Source: Candidatus Enterococcus murrayae
GTDB lineage: Bacteria > Bacillota > Bacilli > Lactobacillales > Enterococcaceae
Assembly (NCBI RefSeq): GCF_017315985.1
Contig: NZ_JAFLVR010000021.1
Coordinates: 62,001 to 126,000 of the forward strand
DNA: 64,000 nt
Direction of reading: 5' to 3'
The position numbers were made by a program, and so were the translations under genes. Position 1 is the first letter of the stretch, and every line of letters starts with the position of its first letter. Of this stretch, positions 18,170 to 26,865 are shown in pieces. The notes beneath the pieces are model-generated. The model saw only the letters and a list, made by a program, of their open reading frames with translations. It was not told where the DNA came from and ran no database searches.

Positions 18170-19471
18170 ATGGAAAATTCTACAGTCATAACGAAGCTTA
18201 ATGATTTGCTTAGCCCTTTTGCGGCAAAAATTGGGAATCAGCGGCACCTTAAAGCCATCTCGAGTGGGATGATGTTTGGGCTGCCCTTTATCGTGATTGG
18301 ATCATTTTTTCTGATTTTTGCGAATCCACCGATTAACATAGATCAATACAATCCAGCAACAGCCAATTTTTTTATGAAATTCATGGCTGGTTGGAAGGAT
18401 TTTGCGGTAGCCAATTATGATTTAATCACCGCTCCTTACAATTTGACTATGGGGATCATCGGACTGATCAGCGTTTTCGGAATCGCCTTCTCCCTTGCCA
18501 GTGAATACAAGATTAATCCAGCCATGAATGGGATGGTGGCCTCCGTCATTTTCTTAATGGTATGTACTCCGGTTAAAGAAGGCAACATCAACCTGAACTA
18601 CCTAGGAACAAATGGGCTGTTCGTGGCAATCATCATCGGTTTGCTGGTGGTGGAAGTGAACAGAATTTTTGAAGTCAGAAATATCAAATTAAAATTGCCG
18701 GATACTGTACCGCCCATGGTCGCCACCTTCATCAACACGCTCGTTCCGTTATTAACGAATATCATCCTTTTTTATGGGATTAATCTGATTTTCTTAGCAA
18801 CAACGAAAAAGATTTTTCCTGAAACAGTGATGGATGTTTTAACGCCGGCGACGAATATCGCTGGAAGTCTTGGCGGTTTCTTACTAATCGTGACCCTAGG
18901 GAATATCTTATGGTTGTTTGGTATTAATGGCTCATCGATCATTTTCCCGATTGTCTTTACTCTTGGGATGGCGCAAACAGGACTGAATGCTGAACAAATG
19001 TCTAATGGAGAAACGATGACTCACCTAATGAATCTGCAAATGTTTCGTATTTCAGTTTTAGGCGGTGCAGGCGGAACCTTGGGATTAATTCTTTTGATGA
19101 TGCGAAGTAAAGTCTCAGAGTACCGAACAATCGGGAAGCTGTCATTGATCCCCGGCATTTGTTCAATCAATGAGCCTGTGATCTTTGGTCTTCCAATCGT
19201 TTTTAATCCGATTCTAGCAATCCCATTTTTAATCACACCGATTGTTTCCTTGCTGCTGACCTATTTCGCTCAAAGTATCGGTTTGATCGGAGTTGGATTT
19301 ATCGTTGATCCCTCCTTCACCCCGTTCTTTGCACAAGCGTATCTTTCAAGTATGGATTGGCGAAATATCGTCTTCTGTTTCGTGTTGATCCTAATTAGTG
19401 CTATTATCTACTATCCATTCTTCAAGGTTATGGAGAATAATAAAACCAAGCTGGTGGATGAAGAGCTGTAA
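18170..19471 (+). CDS. PTS EIIC, lactose/cellobiose family
   Basis: A 433-residue membrane permease of the cellobiose/diacetylchitobiose EIIC family, with about ten membrane segments. It has the N-terminal ISSGMMFGLPFIVIGSFFLI and the conserved substrate-site region GICSINEPVIFGLPIVFNP. EIIC moves the sugar while cytosolic EIIA and EIIB phosphorylate it. Neither EIIA nor EIIB is encoded here, so it must borrow them from elsewhere. The start at ATG 18170 has AGGAGG upstream. It is probably controlled by the RpiR protein at 16809-17501. Confidence 0.9.
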   Translation: MENSTVITKLNDLLSPFAAKIGNQRHLKAISSGMMFGLPFIVIGSFFLIFANPPINIDQYNPATANFFMKFMAGWKDFAVANYDLITAPYNLTMGIIGLISVFGIAFSLASEYKINPAMNGMVASVIFLMVCTPVKEGNINLNYLGTNGLFVAIIIGLLVVEVNRIFEVRNIKLKLPDTVPPMVATFINTLVPLLTNIILFYGINLIFLATTKKIFPETVMDVLTPATNIAGSLGGFLLIVTLGNILWLFGINGSSIIFPIVFTLGMAQTGLNAEQMSNGETMTHLMNLQMFRISVLGGAGGTLGLILLMMRSKVSEYRTIGKLSLIPGICSINEPVIFGLPIVFNPILAIPFLITPIVSLLLTYFAQSIGLIGVGFIVDPSFTPFFAQAYLSSMDWRNIVFCFVLILISAIIYYPFFKVMENNKTKLVDEEL

Positions 19472-19506
19472 ATAGAGCGAAAAGAAACATACTACCTTAA
19501 GTAAAA

Positions 19507-19540
19507 AAAGCTCAATTATTGATTCTGATAATTGAGCTTC
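19507..19540. terminator. Hairpin terminator after the PTS EIIC gene
   Basis: Perfect 12-bp arms, AAGCTCAATTAT and ATAATTGAGCTT, with an 8-bp loop. The A-run on the left makes it a proper T-tailed terminator on the minus strand, ending transcription from the flavin reductase side. It may also help stop plus-strand readthrough. Confidence 0.7.
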
Positions 19541-19647
19541 ATAAATTCTAAAATTGCAGAAAAGCAGTACACTCCTTCTAAGTTACTTCCAAGAAAATAC
19601 CTCAAAAAAAAGACCGAACACCGTCCTTCATGTTCGATCCTCTTAAC

Positions 19648-19766
19648 TCAGCTAAGCCTTCCCAAAACATTTTCTACCTCGGTCAAGGCTTCTGGGTTAC
19701 TTTTTTTCTAATTCATACAATAGATGAATGGATTCATCTGATGCTTTCAGCCTAACACTAAAACAG
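19648..19766 (-). pseudogene. Remnant of a second queG 3' end
   Basis: On the minus strand this stretch matches the C-terminus of the intact QueG at 21383-22525. AVLVLG aligns with AVWALG; SDESIHLLYELEKK (in another frame) aligns with [14 protein letters not shown]; and EALTEVENVLGRLS plus stop aligns with [14 protein letters not shown] plus stop. Two frame changes and stops break it. It is the only recognisable content of the 19541-19819 gap. It may be the leftover of a duplication or of replacement of an older queG. Confidence 0.6.
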
Positions 19767-19819
19767 CACGCGGTTGACCGGACACTGTTCCTGTAGACAT
19801 GCGTCACCTTGAAAAATGC

Positions 19820-20503
19820 TTAATTTCCACTCCACTCAATGGGTTCGCTTGGTTCCACTATTCCAGGACCTACAGGTGTTATTTCTCCTGTTTCTGGATT
19901 CGTAGGTTGGTCAATGTAGTACAAATAACCGTTGTTTCCATATCTTCCGCGTTTTGTTTGGTCGTAGGATTCGCTATCCATGCAAATATTGACGGCCCTT
20001 ACCGCAATCGCCACTTCTTTGCTTCCCTCAAAAAGCTCCTGTTCCCATAAGTATTCGCATTCGATATTCAAAAAACATTCTTTAATTCGCGGTGCATCGA
20101 TCGTTGTCGCTTTCTCTGTCGTAAGTCCCGAAGCGGTGATTTCGTCTGTTTCAAATTGATTATTCTTAATTGTTTGAACACATCGGTCATAACTGTCGTT
20201 TGAAGGGAAATTTAACACACAGACTTTTGTTTCTTTCAGCGATTGATACATATGCCCGTCTTTATTGACTTTTCCCAAGATACAAATAAAATCCTCCAAG
20301 CCACTACCCATAAAGCTGGACCAAGAGTGCAAGCAGGCGTTTTCCTTGCCGTTTGATTTCCAACCAGTGACAACAAAAACCAATTGTGGCATGGATGTAA
20401 CAAAATCATACCAAGACAAATTGCCGCAAAATGCGACGTATTGCTCAATGTCATATCCAGCCAGTTTATCCGGTCTATCAACAAGTGACACCTCTTTTTT
20501 CAT
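19820..20503 (-). CDS. Flavin reductase-like (FMN-binding split barrel) protein
   Basis: A 227-residue protein of the flavoprotein reductase-like, FMN-binding split-barrel family. The core (about residues 35-205) includes PQLVFVVTGWKSNGKENAC, then ETKVCVLNFPSND and ECEYLWEQELFEGSKEV, a pattern typical of flavin-binding domains that use FMN with NAD(P)H. The last 30 residues (NPETGEITPVGPGIVEPSEP) form a Pro- and Gly-rich tail, unusual for the family. GAGGA lies before ATG 20503. It is a single gene, with no operon partners to suggest the electron acceptor. Confidence 0.75.
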   Translation of the reverse strand: MKKEVSLVDRPDKLAGYDIEQYVAFCGNLSWYDFVTSMPQLVFVVTGWKSNGKENACLHSWSSFMGSGLEDFICILGKVNKDGHMYQSLKETKVCVLNFPSNDSYDRCVQTIKNNQFETDEITASGLTTEKATTIDAPRIKECFLNIECEYLWEQELFEGSKEVAIAVRAVNICMDSESYDQTKRGRYGNNGYLYYIDQPTNPETGEITPVGPGIVEPSEPIEWSGN

Positions 20504-21090
20504 AACAAAATCCTCCTCGTTTTTAGTTAGTTTTAGAGTAGCAAAAGCAATACGGCACTTGTATGTCGTATCATTTATATTAAACCAATATTTTTTGCAT
20601 TTTTGCAGACGCTATAGAGTAAATCAAGTAGCCCTATACCTTTACGATATCATCATAACTCAGTATCTATTGTAGCAAGTGATTGCGATTGATAAAAGCG
20701 TTTTCAAAAAAACAACTTACCCGATTGATTATCAAATGTTACACATTGAAGCGGGTCATATAGTCGTCTGTCAGCTCTTCCGTCCCTTGAACCTCTGGCT
20801 AATTGCGAATCAGCTTTCTGACACTAGTTCATATTTTTAAATCATTAGGCTTCTGTCTTGCTTTAGAAAAATTCATTAAAAAGCATCCTTTTAACTTGAT
20901 AAGAAGAATAACGAGAGTAAGGATCACAACTGAACATGGGCAATGAATTCTCAATATTAAAAAAGACGAAAAATTTCAGCATACAAATCCTTCGTCTTTT
21001 TATTTTCAACTATTTCAAAAAAACTTCGACCTTTCAGATGTTTAAAGTAGGCTTCCATCCCTGCCCCAGAAAGATCATAAATAGAATCAA
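20504..21090. other. Gap without supported gene
   Basis: About 590 bp between the flavin reductase start and the broken gene at 21091. The left end should hold the flavin reductase promoter. Plus-strand open frames here (for example 20936-21307) lack ribosome sites and run antisense to the remnant at 21091-21381. I see no RNA gene or repeat. Confidence 0.4.
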
Positions 21091-21381
21091 CTACTTTTCT
21101 TTATCAAGTCCTATTAATTCACGTTGTTTTCGGTTGGACTCTTCGGCAATATATTTAAATACTGTCTTGATTTCTCTGACAGTAGCCCTATTTGGGAGTT
21201 CTGAGAAATTACGATTGTACTTGATCATAATCGCCTCTACTCTTTCTCAGTCATGTAACATCTCCTCCAATCCTTCTCTTGTATATTTTATTGGCAATGC
21301 GAGTTGAATATTTTCTATAACCATAATCGAATCTGATATTTCATTTTGAAAGTTTTTGACAAACCATGTTCGATCTTTCAA
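21091..21381 (-). pseudogene. Small gene downstream of queG, interrupted by one TGA
   Basis: A 97-codon minus-strand frame that begins at TTG 21381, one base after the queG stop, and ends at TAG 21091. It reads KDRTWFVKNFQNEISDSIM, continues to GLEEMLHD, hits one in-frame TGA, then continues ERVEAIMIKYNRNFSELPNR to the end. The frame stays open on both sides of the stop, so this is a gene with one nonsense mutation rather than noise. The part after the stop has its own ATG (21228) with a GAGG site and could be translated as 45 residues. I do not recognise the family. Confidence 0.5.
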
Positions 21382-21382
21382 C

Positions 21383-22525
21383 TCATCCCAACCTTTCCAA
21401 AACATTCGCTATCTCATCCAAAACTTCTGAATCAGTTTCTGTTTTTTCTAATTCCTGCAATAGACTGATCGTTTCTTCTGGTACTTTTCTTGTCAGTTGG
21501 CCTAATGCCCAGACAGCGGTACCGCGAATGACTGGTCTCTGGTCTTGTAGACAGGCTTGGATTTCTGGCAATGCTTCTTTACCGCCGAGGTTGGCTAAGG
21601 CAATCAGTGCATTGCGCTGCAGCGGTTTTTTGCCGCGCCAAGATCCGGCTAAGTGTCCGAACTGTTCTTTGAACTCGCGATTTGAAATGGTTAGGAGCGG
21701 TGTCAATTTTGGATAGACCTCATCGACTTTTGGCTCCATCTCTTCGTGAAAATGAAAGTCTTTGCCGCGGTTGTATGGACAGACCTGCTGGCAAATGTCA
21801 CAGCCATAGATCACATTGCGGATTTTTTTACGATATTGCTCCGGCATCATGCCTTTAGTTTGTGTCTGATAGGAAAGGCATTTTTTGGCATTCATCCGGC
21901 CGTCTCCCAATAAGGCACCGGTTGGGCAACCGGTAATGCAGCGTGTACAATCGCCGCAACCGTTTGGAACTGGCTGGTCTGGTTCGAATTGGATATTCGT
22001 GATGATTTCGCCAAGATACACAAAAGAACCATATTCTTCCGTTATCAGCAGGCCGTTGCGCCCGATAAATCCTAGACCCGCTCGTTGTGCGACTGCGACA
22101 TCGACCAGCTCACCTGTATCAACCTGCGGAGCAAAACGCCACTGGGCTTGAATCTGTTCTGTTTCGGCCTGCTCTTTGATAAAATAGATCAGCTTAGACA
22201 GCCGTTCTTCTAGAATGAAGTGATAATCCGTTCCCCATGAAGCACGAGCAAATTGACCACGTTTTTCATCCCGAGGGACTTTTTCGTGGAATTTTGTCGG
22301 ATATGCCAATGCGATCGCTATGATACTTTGTGGATCTTCAAATGTTTCTTCTGGATAAAGCCGTTCTTTGATATTTTGATGTTCAAAACCAGACGTATGG
22401 CCCAGTGAGCGCTGCTCCAACAATGACTCTTCCAAATAATCAAAAGGCTCAGCTGTTGTGAAGCCGATTTTATCAATACCTAGCTGCTTACTTTCAGCGA
22501 TGATCCGTTCTTTTAAGGTTTGCAT
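21383..22525 (-). CDS. queG: Epoxyqueuosine reductase QueG
   Basis: A 380-residue QueG. It catalyses the last step of queuosine synthesis, reducing epoxyqueuosine in tRNA using cobalamin and two [4Fe-4S] clusters. The domains are an N-terminal cobalamin-binding fold, with the catalytic-type Asp in [11 protein letters not shown]; two ferredoxin cysteine sets, [15 protein letters not shown] and [11 protein letters not shown]; and C-terminal HEAT repeats ([23 protein letters not shown]). Length is typical. No other queuosine gene lies nearby. A broken copy of its 3' end lies at 19648-19766. Confidence 0.95.
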   Translation of the reverse strand: MQTLKERIIAESKQLGIDKIGFTTAEPFDYLEESLLEQRSLGHTSGFEHQNIKERLYPEETFEDPQSIIAIALAYPTKFHEKVPRDEKRGQFARASWGTDYHFILEERLSKLIYFIKEQAETEQIQAQWRFAPQVDTGELVDVAVAQRAGLGFIGRNGLLITEEYGSFVYLGEIITNIQFEPDQPVPNGCGDCTRCITGCPTGALLGDGRMNAKKCLSYQTQTKGMMPEQYRKKIRNVIYGCDICQQVCPYNRGKDFHFHEEMEPKVDEVYPKLTPLLTISNREFKEQFGHLAGSWRGKKPLQRNALIALANLGGKEALPEIQACLQDQRPVIRGTAVWALGQLTRKVPEETISLLQELEKTETDSEVLDEIANVLERLG

Positions 22526-22785
22526 AGTTCCACTCCTAGTTCGTATGTCATTCTACTTAACCTGCTAAAATAGGAAGTAGAACTGCGATCCTGATACGAT
22601 TTTACAGGCCCTACTATATCACATGTTCCTTACTAGCAAAAGAAATCCCCTGTTTTGTCAGAGTGCTGTACGGGAAATCTGACCGTCATTTTTTCAAAAG
22701 ACGATGGCTTTTCCGGAGAACTTTCTAGAATAAGGACTTGTTGATGAGTTGTAATTCACGATAACCTTTACCTATAGAACACATC
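22526..22785. other. Gap upstream of queG
   Basis: About 260 bp that should contain the queG promoter. I found no gene, repeat or riboswitch-like structure that I could support. Confidence 0.35.
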
Positions 22786-22823
22786 AAAAAAGACACGCAC
22801 AAATTGAAATAGTGAGTGTCTTT
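22786..22823 (-). terminator. Terminator after the nucleoside hydrolase gene
   Basis: Arms AGACACGCAC (22791-22800) and GTGAGTGTCT (22812-22821) pair with one mismatch. On the minus strand they are followed by a T-run (22786-22790), 15 bp after the stop of the 22838 gene. Confidence 0.65.
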
Positions 22824-22837
22824 ACGTGAAGTATTGA

Positions 22838-23764
22838 TTATTCGTCAAGCCTAACTAAAGCCTCTTTCAAAACCTCCACAAACCCTACGCGATCCACATC
22901 CTCCAAAACAAGAGTATTCTTCGACTCGGGGGCAATCCTCCGAAAATCGCCATAGGTTAATCCTCTGGCAGTTGAATCATCGGTGATGACATGGATATCG
23001 GCGTAGCTGCCTTTGAATAGTTCTGGTTTTAATAGGTACACGACCGCGCAGAGGTCGTGGATCGGTGAGTTGATGAAGCCGAATTGTCGTCCAGATTGAT
23101 TATAGAAGGACAGTAATTCATAGGCTAGTTGGCTCACCTTTCCTTGATTTTTTAGCTGATTGATTTCTGCTACGGTGATCTCTGCTTTTTCGGTTACGTC
23201 TAGGCCGGACATGATGATTGGTAGTCCGCTTTGGAAAACGATCTCTGCTGCGTCTGGGTCGACGTAGATGTTGAACTCGGCAAGTGATGTTTGGTTGCCG
23301 TGATGGATACCGCCGCCCATTAGGGAAATTTCGTTAATCTGCGGAAGCAGCTCAGGATAATTTTTGATCAGCAGTGCGATATTGGTTAATGGTCCTAAGG
23401 CGACTAGTGTGACTTTGTCTTTGCTTGTTCGAATTTTTTCTGCTAAAAATTGGACGCCGTTGGTAGAAGCGATTGGATAATCGGCGCCATCAAAGTAAGG
23501 ACCATCCATTCCAGAGTCGCCGTGTGCTTCGGGAGCGGTCTGCAGCGGCTTGACTAAGGGGCCTGCTTGGCCTGCTGCTAAAGGAACTTTGGCGTTTAAG
23601 AAGCTCAGAATGTTTTTGGCGTTTTCGGTTACTTTTTTTAGTGTTTGATTGCCGCCGATGGTCGTGATTCCTAAGATGTTAAAGCTTTCTGGGTTAGCCA
23701 ACGCGGCCATGATCGCTAGTGCGTCGTCATGACCGGGATCGCAATCGATCAGAAGATGTTTCAT
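22838..23764 (-). CDS. Nucleoside hydrolase (IunH/RihA-like)
   Basis: A 308-residue inosine-uridine-type nucleoside hydrolase, which splits ribonucleosides into base and ribose. The calcium-binding motif DCDPGHDDA is at residues 8-16, with the later VALGPLTNIALL and the His in SPIHDLCAVVYLL. Length is normal. Its start overlaps the end of the ECF ATPase gene by 4 bp, so it belongs to the importer operon. That links the importer to nucleosides, or to a molecule containing a ribosyl group, as the likely cargo. Which base is preferred cannot be read from sequence. Confidence 0.92.
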   Translation of the reverse strand: MKHLLIDCDPGHDDALAIMAALANPESFNILGITTIGGNQTLKKVTENAKNILSFLNAKVPLAAGQAGPLVKPLQTAPEAHGDSGMDGPYFDGADYPIASTNGVQFLAEKIRTSKDKVTLVALGPLTNIALLIKNYPELLPQINEISLMGGGIHHGNQTSLAEFNIYVDPDAAEIVFQSGLPIIMSGLDVTEKAEITVAEINQLKNQGKVSQLAYELLSFYNQSGRQFGFINSPIHDLCAVVYLLKPELFKGSYADIHVITDDSTARGLTYGDFRRIAPESKNTLVLEDVDRVGFVEVLKEALVRLDE

Positions 23765-24561
23765 GCGGAGACCTTCTTTCCCAGCTCATCCATCGTTAGG
23801 ATGTCTTGGTAGCCAAGGGCTTTTGCCAGCTGACAAATGTATGGCTGCTTCAGAGCACTGATCTGGAGCAGGCTTTCGTCCCAGAAAATTTCTCTTGGCG
23901 TGCCTTCTTTTTGCAGCTGCTTCTCGGCGAAAACAAGAACGCGTTGAAATTCCTTAATGACAAACTCCATATCGTGTGTGATGGTAATGACTGTTTTATT
24001 TTTTTCGGTCAGCAGCTGGATCAACTTTCCAAGTAATTCGGTTGATTCGCGATCCTGTCCGGCTGTTGGTTCATCGAGGATGATGACTTCTGGGTCCATC
24101 GCCATCACCGCAGCGATCGTGATAAATTTTCGTTTTGAATAGGGCAAATTATAGGGATGCTCCTTTAAAACATTCAGCAATCCACAGGCTTTAGCGGCTT
24201 CCTGTACTCTTTCTTCAACAACAGCGGCAGCTAATTTTTGTTTTTTGGGTCCGTAGGCGATCTCCTTTTCAATGCTTTCTTGGAAAATCTGATCGTCTGG
24301 ATTTTGAAAGACGTAGCCGACGCGCTTTGCCATTTGGGCGGTGGTTAGGGATTTGGTTTCTTTTCCGTCGATTAGCACCTGTCCCTTCGTTGGGCGCAGC
24401 AGGCCGTTCATTAATTTGACGGTCGTCGTTTTTCCGGCACCGTTTTGTCCGATGATCGCGACAGCTTCACCTAGCTGAAATTCTGCGGAAACATTTTGAG
24501 TCGCTTCAAACCCGTTGGGATAGCTGAAGCTGACGTTCTCTAATTTTAAAAAGCTCATCAC
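23761..24561 (-). CDS. ECF-type ABC ATPase with atypical signature motif
   Basis: A 266-residue energy-coupling ATPase. Walker A is GQNGAGKTT, the Q-loop is YVFQNPDDQIFQ, Walker B is VIILDEPTAGQD and the H-loop is ITITHDM. The signature motif, normally LSGGQ, reads LPYSKRKFITIA here, while its partner at 24558 has a normal LSGGQKQR. This resembles heterodimeric ABC pairs with one degenerate ATP site. The gene overlaps both neighbours by 4 bp and is part of the S-T-A-A-hydrolase operon. Confidence 0.9.
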   Translation of the reverse strand: MMSFLKLENVSFSYPNGFEATQNVSAEFQLGEAVAIIGQNGAGKTTTVKLMNGLLRPTKGQVLIDGKETKSLTTAQMAKRVGYVFQNPDDQIFQESIEKEIAYGPKKQKLAAAVVEERVQEAAKACGLLNVLKEHPYNLPYSKRKFITIAAVMAMDPEVIILDEPTAGQDRESTELLGKLIQLLTEKNKTVITITHDMEFVIKEFQRVLVFAEKQLQKEGTPREIFWDESLLQISALKQPYICQLAKALGYQDILTMDELGKKVSA

Positions 24562-25394
24562 GCAGTCGCTCCTTTCAGTTTTCTGATTGCTTCCGCCATC
24601 GTGATTGGTACATCGGCATGCTCCTTAAGATATTGCAGATAGAACAAGGAAACTTGAGGCAGCGCACCGCCATGATTTAGGATGTCGGGATCACTCAGTA
24701 CTTGATGGGCAGTTCCTTTTCTTATTACCTGACCCTGTTCTAATAAAATAATCTCGTCGCAGTATTCTGCCAGCAGATCCACCTTATGCTCGACGACGAT
24801 AATGGTTTTTCCCTGCTGCTTCAGCATCGCAATAATCTCAAAGACCTCCTCGGTACTTTGCGGGTCTAGTTGCGAGGTTGGTTCATCCAAGATAACGACC
24901 TCTGGATCTAGCGCAACGATCGACGCAAGTGCGACCCGCTGCTTTTGTCCGCCAGACAGCTCAAAGGGATTCTTTTCCTTCAGCTCATTCAGCTTAAAGA
25001 GGTCGATCAATTCTTGGACCTTCTGATGCATGATCTCGTAAGACACGCCGATATTTTCCATACCATAGGCGATCTCCTCTTCCACTGTATCCTTGACACC
25101 TGAAATTTGGGTAAAGGGATTTTGCGAGGAGTAGCCGATCTCCGCGGCCAGAGCACCGATATTGTATTGCTGGATCGCTTGGCCTTTATAGGTCACTTTT
25201 CCAGACAGCTCACCTAAAAACATCTCTGGGATAAATCCGCGAATGATATTACAAAGCGTGGTCTTCCCTGCTTGGTTGCTGCCGATCAGGCCATAGACCT
25301 TTCCCTTTTCAAGGGATAAATCAATATTTTTGATAATCGCTTCCGAATCCAATGGATATCGATACGTAACATTTTCTAATTCAATTAAACTCAT
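24558..25394 (-). CDS. ECF-type ABC ATPase (canonical partner)
   Basis: A 278-residue ABC ATPase: Walker A GSNQAGKTT, Q-loop GYSSQNPFTQI, signature ELSGGQKQRVALA, Walker B VVILDEPTSQLD and the H-loop IIVVEHKVD. The start is ATG 25394, with GGGAGGT 7 bp upstream; the frame is open to 25436 but that part overlaps EcfT. With the 23761 protein it forms the ATPase pair of an ECF importer. Overlaps on both sides indicate a tightly coupled operon. Confidence 0.92.
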   Translation of the reverse strand: MSLIELENVTYRYPLDSEAIIKNIDLSLEKGKVYGLIGSNQAGKTTLCNIIRGFIPEMFLGELSGKVTYKGQAIQQYNIGALAAEIGYSSQNPFTQISGVKDTVEEEIAYGMENIGVSYEIMHQKVQELIDLFKLNELKEKNPFELSGGQKQRVALASIVALDPEVVILDEPTSQLDPQSTEEVFEIIAMLKQQGKTIIVVEHKVDLLAEYCDEIILLEQGQVIRKGTAHQVLSDPDILNHGGALPQVSLFYLQYLKEHADVPITMAEAIRKLKGATA

Positions 25395-26128
25395 AATGGA
25401 CCTCCCACAAAATAGGCGATCAAGCCTACTAGACAAAGAACAACGATCGTGTAATCCAGCGGCGTTTTCTTAACAGAATAATAGGCCGTTTTCTTTATTG
25501 GAGCAGAAAAGCCGCGAGCCTCCAATGTCAGCACTCGTTCATCGGTTTGCTGAATCGATGTTAATACTAATGGCCCCATCATTGGAATGAAGGCCTTCAT
25601 CCGTACCAGTACAGAACCTTCTGTTTCTATTCCTCGAGCTCGCTGAGCATCAGAGATCGTCTGTGAAAGCTTGGTCATCTGAGGCACTAGCTGAATCGTT
25701 GCGGAAATGACAAAGGTGACCTTTTTCGGAATTCGGGCTTTTTCCAGTGCCGCGACAATATCCTTCACACTGGTGACCTGAAAGAACCAAATAATGATCG
25801 AGCTGATAGCAACGATTCGTGAAGATAAGCCGATACTTGTGTCCATCCCGATTTGCGAGTAGCCGATAAACCACCAAAGCGGTTGACTGTCTTCATTTTT
25901 TACAATGAATACCTGAACTAAAAAAATAAATATGACAATGACAAAAATGGATTTGAAAAAGGTATTCAAAAACCTGCCGATTTTTCCTGAGAAGACACTC
26001 AACAGGAGCGCGGCGCCAAACAGGACATATTGCACAGGCGGGATCGTTGAAAACATGCTGATGATGATCACTGTCAGAACGATCATGAGCTTGGTTGAGG
26101 GGTACCATTTTTCGATCGGATTAGCCAT
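25391..26128 (-). CDS. ECF transporter transmembrane protein (EcfT-like)
   Basis: A 245-residue membrane protein with about five hydrophobic segments and the coupling-helix motif ARGIETEG (the family's A-R-G signature), followed by a second cytosolic motif, LEARGF. These two A-R-G helices contact the ATPases in ECF systems. It lies between the substrate-binding S component (26121) and the two ATPases, overlapping each by a few bases. It is dedicated to this operon rather than the shared housekeeping EcfT. Confidence 0.9.
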   Translation of the reverse strand: MANPIEKWYPSTKLMIVLTVIIISMFSTIPPVQYVLFGAALLLSVFSGKIGRFLNTFFKSIFVIVIFIFLVQVFIVKNEDSQPLWWFIGYSQIGMDTSIGLSSRIVAISSIIIWFFQVTSVKDIVAALEKARIPKKVTFVISATIQLVPQMTKLSQTISDAQRARGIETEGSVLVRMKAFIPMMGPLVLTSIQQTDERVLTLEARGFSAPIKKTAYYSVKKTPLDYTIVVLCLVGLIAYFVGGPL

Positions 26129-26729
26129 GCTTCAACACCTCCTTGCTGATATAAGGCGCACCATAGTTCAGCTTAACCAAGAAACGCGGCGGAATCCGTT
26201 TGACGACTAAATAGCTGATGGCAAAATTCAAGATCGTGTTGATCGTACCAGTGATGATATTCGTTGAAAATACAGAATCCCACAATTGACGACCAGCTGC
26301 TAGAAATGCTGCTGTTACTAAGTCCGTCCCTGCTCCGGTGATGCCGCCAAACATAAATACCGTCACTATCGCCGCGGTTCCGGCAGAAACGACCGTCAGT
26401 ACACCACAAGCCACGATCATCCCGATCAAATGGTTAAAAAATTTAAAGCGTGAGAAAAAGCCGGCAAATAATCCGATACTCATGGAAACTAAACCATACG
26501 GGATCGCTACCGGGTTTAGCATCCCATTTACGACATTTCCCAAAAATCCCGTCATCAAGCCTACCCAGGGACCAGCTACCATCGCTACTAAATAAGTGCC
26601 GATTTGATCAATAAAAACTGGCAGCTTCAGTATGGTACACAGCTGATAACCGACAACATTCAAGGAAACACCGACTGGGATCAGCATCAATGCCTGCAGT
26701 CCAAAATCATACCTTAATCCTCGTTTCAT
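26121..26729 (-). CDS. ECF transporter S component (substrate binder)
   Basis: A 202-residue, six-helix membrane protein. It begins MKRGLRYDFGLQALMLIPVG and has features of ECF S components: VDQIGTYLVAM-like (IDQIGTYLVAMVAGPWVG), GMLNPVAIPYG and the Gly-rich end of helix 5. It binds the cargo outside and hands it to the EcfT/ATPase module. The start is ATG 26729, with AGGAAGAG upstream. The cargo is unknown. The linked nucleoside hydrolase argues for a nucleoside or related ribosylated molecule. It is not obviously the QueT, ThiT or RibU type. Confidence 0.82.
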   Translation of the reverse strand: MKRGLRYDFGLQALMLIPVGVSLNVVGYQLCTILKLPVFIDQIGTYLVAMVAGPWVGLMTGFLGNVVNGMLNPVAIPYGLVSMSIGLFAGFFSRFKFFNHLIGMIVACGVLTVVSAGTAAIVTVFMFGGITGAGTDLVTAAFLAAGRQLWDSVFSTNIITGTINTILNFAISYLVVKRIPPRFLVKLNYGAPYISKEVLKHG

Positions 26730-26819
26730 CTCTCTTCCTACTTTCATTATTTTTAAAAGCAAGCCGCTTCTTTGTAAGGGCTTCCTTTCTATTGCCATTA
26801 GTATATTTAAAATGAAAAG

Positions 26820-26849
26820 ACCACGAAAGGTCACATGACCCTTCGCGGT
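26820..26849 (-). terminator. Terminator/attenuator between crp-like gene and ECF operon
   Basis: The 14-bp arms ACCACGAAAGGTCA and TGACCCTTCGCGGT pair with two wobbles and are followed on the minus strand by a T-rich run. It lies between the regulator stop (26866) and the S-component start (26729), so it could limit readthrough from the regulator into the importer genes. Confidence 0.65.
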
Positions 26850-26865
26850 ACACTCTTCCTTGTTT

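Noticed and set aside
20936-21307. 123-codon plus-strand frame
   Set aside because: It is antisense to the broken gene after queG (21091-21381), with no ribosome site. The minus-strand reading looks far more protein-like.
22526-22837. Possible queuosine-type riboswitch upstream of queG
   Set aside because: I looked for a preQ1-like short pseudoknot but saw no supported structure; only the terminator of the neighbouring gene is clear.
26121-26729. S component as QueT (queuosine precursor transporter)
   Set aside because: The sequence does not show the pattern I expect for QueT, and queG lies in a separate unit, so the link is not supported.
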